From: Diplocloster modestus
GTDB taxonomy: Bacteria > Bacillota > Clostridia > Lachnospirales > Lachnospiraceae
Assembly (NCBI RefSeq): GCF_019042245.1
Contig: NZ_JAHQCX010000023.1
Location: 1-64,000 of the forward strand
Length of the DNA stretch: 64,000 nucleotides
Direction: 5' to 3'
A program made the position numbers and the translations under genes. The notes below the pieces were generated by a model. It saw nothing but the letters and a program-made list of their open reading frames with translations, was not told the DNA's origin and searched no databases. How positions within the stretch are numbered: the first letter of the stretch is position 1; every line of letters begins with the position of its first letter. This document shows positions 59,355 through 64,000 of the stretch, piece by piece.

Positions 59355-60536
59355 ATGGCAAGATTTACATTACCCAGAGATGTATATTATGGAAAAGGCA
59401 CACTGGAGGTGCTGAAAACCTTAAAGGGAAAGAAAGCGATCGTTGTAGTCGGAGGCGGCTCCATGAAACGCTTCGGTTTTCTGGATAGAGCAGTTGATTA
59501 CCTGAAAGAAGCAGGTATGGAAGTTCAGTTGTTTGAAAATGTAGAGCCGGACCCTTCCGTAGAAACAGTTATGCGCGGAGCGAAGGCTATGCAGGAATTC
59601 CAGCCGGACTGGATTGTGGCTATGGGCGGCGGTTCCCCGATCGACGCCGCGAAAGCAATGTGGGCGTTCTATGAATATCCGGAGACCACGTTTGAAGATC
59701 TGATTACACCGTTTAATTTCCCGGAACTGCGTCAGAAAGCAAAATTTGCGGCGATTCCTTCCACATCCGGAACTGCTACTGAAGTAACCGCTTTCTCTGT
59801 TATCACAGATTATGAGAAAGGCATCAAATATCCGCTGGCTGACTTTAACATTACTCCGGATGTGGCTATTGTAGATCCGGTTATCGCAGAGACTATGCCT
59901 GAGAAACTAACGGCTCATACCGGAATGGATGCGCTGACTCATGCGATCGAAGCATATGTATCTACGCTGAACAGCCCGTTTACAGATCCTCTGGCGATCA
60001 AAGCCATTCAGATGGTATTCGAATATCTGCCGGCTTCTTATCAGAAGGATATGAGCGCAAGAGAGCAGATGCACTATGCACAGTGTCTGGCCGGAATGGC
60101 ATTCTCCAACGCTTTGCTGGGTATCGTACATTCCATGGCTCACAAGACGGGAGCCGCGTTCTCTACCGGACATATTCCTCACGGATGCGCCAATGCTATT
60201 TATCTACCTTACGTTATTCAGTACAACGCGAAAGATGAGACCGCGAAGAAACGTTACGCTGACATTGCAAGAGAGGCTGGCTTAACCGGAGCAAACGATG
60301 ATGAACTGGTGAAAGCACTGTGTGACAAGATCGACGCTTACAATGTGAAACTGAGTATTCCGAAGACCTTAAAAGAATTCGGTATCAATGAAGATGAGTT
60401 CAAAGAGAAAGTAGCAGCGATCGCCGAATTGGCTGTAGGGGATGCCTGTACAGGTTCCAATCCGAGAGCCATCACCCCGGCTGAGATGGAAAAATTATTA
60501 AACTGCACTTACTACGGAACAGAAGTGGATTTCTAA
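59355..60536 (+). CDS. iron-containing alcohol dehydrogenase
   Basis: 393-aa group III alcohol dehydrogenase reducing aldehydes such as acetaldehyde or butyraldehyde with NAD(P)H. The nucleotide segment VVVGGGSMKRFG is near 32-43 and VAMGGGSPIDAAKAM near 95-109. Iron ligands are within GMDALTHAIEAYVS and SMAHKTGAAFSTGHIPHG. The start follows AAAGGAAAGGATGAGTATAAC. Two Rex-like boxes precede it, fitting a Rex-regulated fermentation gene. Butanol versus ethanol specificity cannot be told. Confidence 0.93.
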   Translation: MARFTLPRDVYYGKGTLEVLKTLKGKKAIVVVGGGSMKRFGFLDRAVDYLKEAGMEVQLFENVEPDPSVETVMRGAKAMQEFQPDWIVAMGGGSPIDAAKAMWAFYEYPETTFEDLITPFNFPELRQKAKFAAIPSTSGTATEVTAFSVITDYEKGIKYPLADFNITPDVAIVDPVIAETMPEKLTAHTGMDALTHAIEAYVSTLNSPFTDPLAIKAIQMVFEYLPASYQKDMSAREQMHYAQCLAGMAFSNALLGIVHSMAHKTGAAFSTGHIPHGCANAIYLPYVIQYNAKDETAKKRYADIAREAGLTGANDDELVKALCDKIDAYNVKLSIPKTLKEFGINEDEFKEKVAAIAELAVGDACTGSNPRAITPAEMEKLLNCTYYGTEVDF

Positions 60537-60596
60537 TGTTGGTTTGCTGAAGACGGCACTCTTTGGTTTTACCATATATAGTGAACGATACGGAAG

Positions 60597-60664
60597 ATAG
60601 AATATGGAAGGGGAGGTTTACCGGATAACCGCTGATCCGGCTCCCGGACCGTATTCTATTTTCT
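60597..60664 (+). terminator. long terminator-like hairpin after Fe-ADH
   Basis: ATAGAATATGG pairs with CCGTATTCTAT; an inner CCGGAT/ATCCGG stem is nested, followed by a TTTTCT run. Confidence 0.75.
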
Positions 60665-60685
60665 GTGTGATTTTATTATCAAGTG

Positions 60686-60714
60686 TTGCCATTTTTTTCG
60701 ATTTGGCTTATAGT
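60686..60714 (+). promoter_or_regulatory. promoter of nfnA-nfnB
   Basis: TTGCCA at 60686-60691, a 17-bp spacer and TATAGT at 60709-60714, 63 bp before nfnA. Confidence 0.75.
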
Positions 60715-60776
60715 AAAAAGGACGTACCTATTTGCAAAGCTAAGGGGAGCAAATAGTAAGTTTGAGGAGGAATAGT

Positions 60777-61667
60777 ATGTACAAAATACGCAAGGCAGAA
60801 AAATTAGCAGAAAATATTTTTCTGATGGACGTGGAAGCGCCCAGAATCGCAAAGTCCTGTGAGCCAGGACAGTTTCTCATCGTAAAAATGGATGAGAAAG
60901 GGGAACGGATTCCGCTGACGATCTGTGATTATCATCGGGAGGACGGCACTGTTACCATCGTATTTCAGATTGTCGGGGCATCTACGAAGAAAATGGCTGA
61001 ACTTCAGGCAGGAGACAGCTTCCGCGATGTGATCGGGCCTCTTGGGCAGGCGTCGGAATTCATACACGAGCCGGCCGCAGAGCTGAAAGAAAAAAAATAT
61101 CTTTTCGTTGCAGGCGGTGTCGGCACCGCTCCTGTATATCCGCAGGTAAAATGGATGAAAGAAAACGGTATAGATGTGGATGTCATAGTCGGAGCCAAGA
61201 ACAAAGACCTGCTGATCCTGGAAGACGAGATGAGGGCAGTGGCCGGAAATCTGTATGTCACCACAGATGACGGTTCTTATGAGCGCAAAGGCATGGTAAC
61301 AGAAGTGATTAAGGATCTGGTTCAGAACGAAGGAAAGCATTATGATCAGGTGGTCGCGATCGGCCCTATGATCATGATGAAGTTTGTATGTCTTCTGACC
61401 AGAGAACTGGGACTTCCCACCATTGTTAGTTTAAATCCCATTATGGTTGACGGAACCGGTATGTGCGGTGCCTGTCGTGTAACCGTAGGAGATCAGGTGA
61501 AATTTGCCTGTGTGGACGGCCCGGAATTCGACGGCCATCTGGTGAATTTTGACGAGGCGATGAAACGCCAGACGATCTACAAGACTCAGGAAGGCAGAGC
61601 CATGTTAAAATTGCAGGAAGGCGATACGCATCATGGCGGCTGCGGACATTGCGGAGGTGACGAGTAA
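60777..61667 (+). CDS. nfnA: NfnA-type / sulfide dehydrogenase-like FAD-NAD(P) and [2Fe-2S] subunit
   Basis: 296-aa ferredoxin-NADP reductase-like subunit. The FAD domain is about 1-100 (PGQFLIVKMDEKGERIPLTI), the NAD domain about 105-220 (FVAGGVGTAPVYPQ). A C-terminal PyrK-like iron-sulfur segment has GMCGACRV and later cysteine FACVDGPEF. With the next gene it forms the NfnAB pair that couples NADH and ferredoxin to NADP+ in Clostridia; a sulfide dehydrogenase role is the alternative. The ATG at 60777 follows GAGGAATAGT. The tail HHGGCGHCGG is unusually Cys/His/Gly-rich. Confidence 0.88.
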   Translation: MYKIRKAEKLAENIFLMDVEAPRIAKSCEPGQFLIVKMDEKGERIPLTICDYHREDGTVTIVFQIVGASTKKMAELQAGDSFRDVIGPLGQASEFIHEPAAELKEKKYLFVAGGVGTAPVYPQVKWMKENGIDVDVIVGAKNKDLLILEDEMRAVAGNLYVTTDDGSYERKGMVTEVIKDLVQNEGKHYDQVVAIGPMIMMKFVCLLTRELGLPTIVSLNPIMVDGTGMCGACRVTVGDQVKFACVDGPEFDGHLVNFDEAMKRQTIYKTQEGRAMLKLQEGDTHHGGCGHCGGDE

Positions 61668-63055
61668 TGGGAGATGTATTAAAGAAGGTTCCTGTCAGGG
61701 AACAGGATGCAAAAGTGCGTGCCACCAACTTTGAGGAGGTATGCTATGGATATAACCAGGAAGAAGCCATGGAAGAAGCCGTACGGTGCATTAACTGTAA
61801 AAATGCAAAATGCATAACCGGCTGTCCGGTAGCAATCAACATTCCCGGCTTCATCCACGAGGTAAAAGAAGGCAATATCGAGGAAGCCTACAAGGTAATC
61901 AGTAAATCATCGGCTCTGCCCGCAGTATGCGGACGTGTCTGCCCCCAGGAAAGCCAGTGTGAAGGCGTATGTATCCGCGGAATTAAGGGAGAACCGGTTT
62001 CCATCGGAAAGCTGGAGCGTTTTGTGGCCGACTGGGCCAGAGAGCACGGCATTTCCCCTGAAAAGCCTGCAGAAACCAATGGCAAAAAGGTAGCCGTGAT
62101 CGGCAGCGGCCCCGCAGGATTAACCTGCGCCGGAGACCTGGCAAAAATGGGATATGAGGTGACAATCTTTGAAGCACTTCACGAACCCGGCGGTGTTCTG
62201 GTCTACGGAATTCCCGAGTTCCGTCTCCCTAAGAAAGGCGTAGTAGCTCCGGAAATCGAAAATGTCAAAAAACTGGGTGTAAAAATAGAGACCAACGTAG
62301 TCATCGGAAAATCCGTAACCATCGACGAGCTTTTGAACGAAGAAGGCTTTGACGCGGTATTCATCGGATCCGGTGCCGGCCTCCCCAAATTCATGGGGAT
62401 CCCGGGAGAAAATGCCAACGGCGTATTCTCCGCCAACGAGTATCTGACCAGAAGCAATCTGATGAAAGCCTTTGATGAAAACTACGACACCCCGATTATG
62501 ATCGGCAAAAAAGTAGCGGTAGTCGGCGGCGGAAATGTAGCGATGGACGCAGCCAGGACAGCCCTGCGTCTGGGTGCGGAAGTGCACATCGTATACCGCA
62601 GAAGCGAAGCGGAGCTTCCGGCCAGAGTAGAAGAAGTACATCACGCAAAACAGGAAGGCATTATCTTCGACCTGCTGACGAACCCCCTTGAGATTCTGGT
62701 CGACGACAACGGCTGGGTCCGCGGTATGAGCTGCATCAAAATGGAACTGGGCGAACCGGACGAATCAGGCAGACGCAGACCGGTAGAAATAAAAGGTTCC
62801 GAGTTCGAGATCGAGCTGGACACTGTAATTATGTCCCTGGGAACCTCTCCGAACCCCCTGATCTCCTCAACCACAAAGGGGCTGGAGACCAACCGGAGAA
62901 AATGTATCGTAGCCCAGGAAGAAAACGGCGCCACCACAAAAGAAGGCGTGTATGCCGGCGGTGACGCAGTCACCGGAGCAGCCACGGTTATCCTGGCTAT
63001 GGGTGCCGGAAAATCAGCGGCGCAGGGGATTGATGAATTCTTGAATGGAAAGTAA
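61667..63055 (+). CDS. nfnB: NfnB-type / NADPH-dependent glutamate synthase small-subunit-like oxidoreductase
   Basis: 462-aa FAD and [4Fe-4S] protein. The N-terminal cysteine clusters (CINCKNAKCITGCP and CGRVCPQESQCEGVC) hold two iron-sulfur centres. FAD (VIGSGPAGLTCAGDLAKMG near 144-162) and NADPH (VAVVGGGNVAMDAARTALRLG split near 285-305) Rossmann motifs follow, with GGDAVTGAATVILAMGAGK at the end. It overlaps nfnA by one base (TAATG). No glutamate synthase large subunit is present, which favours NfnB over GltD. Confidence 0.9.
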   Translation: MGDVLKKVPVREQDAKVRATNFEEVCYGYNQEEAMEEAVRCINCKNAKCITGCPVAINIPGFIHEVKEGNIEEAYKVISKSSALPAVCGRVCPQESQCEGVCIRGIKGEPVSIGKLERFVADWAREHGISPEKPAETNGKKVAVIGSGPAGLTCAGDLAKMGYEVTIFEALHEPGGVLVYGIPEFRLPKKGVVAPEIENVKKLGVKIETNVVIGKSVTIDELLNEEGFDAVFIGSGAGLPKFMGIPGENANGVFSANEYLTRSNLMKAFDENYDTPIMIGKKVAVVGGGNVAMDAARTALRLGAEVHIVYRRSEAELPARVEEVHHAKQEGIIFDLLTNPLEILVDDNGWVRGMSCIKMELGEPDESGRRRPVEIKGSEFEIELDTVIMSLGTSPNPLISSTTKGLETNRRKCIVAQEENGATTKEGVYAGGDAVTGAATVILAMGAGKSAAQGIDEFLNGK

Positions 63056-63065
63056 GTAATAAAAA

Positions 63066-63113
63066 GGGCTGAGGCAAGGGCCGCCTACCCAGAGGCATCT
63101 CTTGCCCCAGCCC
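63066..63113. terminator. hairpin after nfnB (T-run on minus strand)
   Basis: GGGCTGAGGCAAG pairs with CTTGCCCCAGCCC with one mismatch. The AAAAA before it gives a T-run on the minus strand, so it could stop minus-strand reading from the AraC side. Between 63114 and 63210 nothing is seen. Confidence 0.6.
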
Positions 63114-63210
63114 GCTCCTACTTCGGTGATGCCTAAGTTCCTATGAGCAGAAGGATTCCCATGCTGCAGCTCAACACAGATGACCATGGAAAAAGGCCTT
63201 CAGAAATGCA

Positions 63211-63555
63211 GGAGGCAGAGGGAATCGGCGGGGTTTTCGGGGCATGGATGGATCTGGGCGGCAGCCCCTGGGGGGACGGAGTAAAAGTGACCGGCGTCAA
63301 ACCGCTTGAGGCCGGGCGTTAGAACGGGTTACGCAGATGGAGAGAGAACCTCGCAGGACCCGGGACACTGTTTGAGACGTTTTTTGGCGAGTTTGTCCCG
63401 GATCCTGCTAATCAGAGGTTCTCACTCCATCGGAGTTACCCGTTCTTAGGCCCGGCCGAAGCGGTTTGGCGCCGGTCACTTTTACTCCGTCCCCCCAGGG
63501 GCTGCCGCCCAGATCCATCCATGCCCCGAAAACCCCGCCGATTCCCTCTGCCTCC
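63211..63555 (+). repeat. 345-bp inverted repeat, family A (IR-8)
   Basis: The longest family A copy. The outer arms (GGAGGCAGAGGGAATCGGCG..., GGCATGGATGGATCTGGGCG and GCAGCCCCTGGGGGGACGG) are nearly perfect complements over about 85 bp. The core at about 63300-63470 has GTTACGCAG, CGGAGTTAC and GGCGAGTTTG. It lies between convergent nfnB and AraC genes. Confidence 0.93.
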
Positions 63556-63603
63556 GGACCTGCCCGGACCTGCCTCCGGACCTCCCTGCGGCCCCTTAGC
63601 CCG

Positions 63604-64000
63604 TTATTCCACCTCCTGATGCTGAATCCGATATTCCGACGGGGACATAGAAGTGATCAGTTTGAATGCCTTACTGAAGTAGAACTGGTTGGAGTAACCG
63701 CACAGCTCCGTGACCTCACGGACCGTGAGCTGAGAATGGGCGAAGTAGTCACAGGCCTGGCTGATCCGGTAACTGGTCAGGTATTCGATGGGACGCACAT
63801 CGGAGTGCTTTTTGAACAGCCGGCTTAAGTAGGCCGGGGTTATGGCGAAGTGGATCGCGATGTCGTTTATGTTAATATCTCTTCCGTAGTTGTTGCGGAT
63901 ATATTCTTTTACTTCGGAGACCAGGGTTTCCGGATTGGCGGAGGTCGTCAGATTTGGGATTTTCCGCCGGAACAGCTGGCCGAACAGCAGGTGAAGCGAG
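63604..64000 (-). CDS. AraC-family transcriptional regulator, C-terminal part (runs off the window)
   Basis: The open frame extends from beyond the right edge; 132 residues are visible. The double helix-turn-helix of AraC regulators is complete: VSEVKEYIRNNYGRDININD, FAITPAYLSRLFKKHSDV, RPIEYLTSYRISQACDYF, VTELCGYSNQFYFSKAFK and MSPSEYR. The N-terminal sensor part lies outside the window, so ligand and target are unknown. A methionine-initiated frame at 63798 is not the true start because the domain continues upstream. Confidence 0.9.
   Translation of the reverse strand, partial: SLHLLFGQLFRRKIPNLTTSANPETLVSEVKEYIRNNYGRDININDIAIHFAITPAYLSRLFKKHSDVRPIEYLTSYRISQACDYFAHSQLTVREVTELCGYSNQFYFSKAFKLITSMSPSEYRIQHQEVE

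Overview
The window looks like a piece of a low-to-mid GC, spore-forming, anaerobic Clostridia chromosome, most like Lachnospiraceae. The reasons are gene content (rex, scpAB, a spoIIIE/ftsK motor next to a TepA-type ClpP homologue, fhs-folD, an NfnAB-type bifurcating transhydrogenase, iron alcohol dehydrogenase, CotH/VTC genes), AGGAGG-type ribosome sites and consensus sigma-A promoters. The species cannot be named from sequence alone. No phage, plasmid, CRISPR or intact insertion sequence was seen.

Layout: 1-8345 holds thrC, a small membrane protein, citrate synthase (minus), a PAP2-like membrane protein, scpA-scpB and a MocA-YqeC fusion. 8404-16541 (minus) holds a giant sortase-anchored GH127-like protein, its DeoR-type neighbour and an ABC-F ATPase. 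17022-26737 (plus) runs rex, nnr, alr, mazF, a CNNM/CBS protein, an AEC carrier, yebC, a zinc-ribbon/CFI-box protein and O-acetylhomoserine sulfhydrylase. 27138-27680 is a graveyard with a decayed hybrid histidine kinase. 27724-32979 (minus) is a compact five-gene operon: VTC polyphosphate polymerase, DUF4956, CotH kinase, response regulator, histidine kinase. 33350-42459 (plus) holds tepA, an orphan gene, uppP, spoIIIE, fhs, folD and a TPR protein. 42587-44110 (minus) holds xpt and aroE. 45049-47109 holds ktrB-ktrA. 47506-49995 (minus) is a four-module sulfur-transfer flavoprotein. 50190-63055 holds tRNA-Leu, polA, coaE, a WalJ-like hydrolase, an ACT/UPF0210 pair, a MATE exporter, a LysR regulator, Fe-ADH and nfnA-nfnB. 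An AraC regulator runs off the right edge.

Redox control is a shared theme. Rex (NADH/NAD sensor) sits with NAD(P)HX repair, and two Rex-like palindromes lie directly upstream of the alcohol dehydrogenase that precedes nfnAB.

The most unusual content is between genes. Eight very long inverted repeats (122-454 bp, arms up to perfect) occupy otherwise empty gaps. Four of them (34194, 44200, 44595, 63211) share a core with conserved internal loops, while their stems differ in sequence yet stay complementary within each copy. A fifth (5499-5620) is a perfect 59-bp hairpin homologous to the outer arms but lacking the core. Two more are REP-like composites, and one has a branched apex. Smaller repeat families show the same behaviour of variable, self-compensating stems around fixed loops (4175/20911; hairpins carrying the ribosome site upstream of alr, polA and others; hairpins upstream of the MATE gene). 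This may be a family of structured RNAs, or a DNA process that keeps arms complementary.
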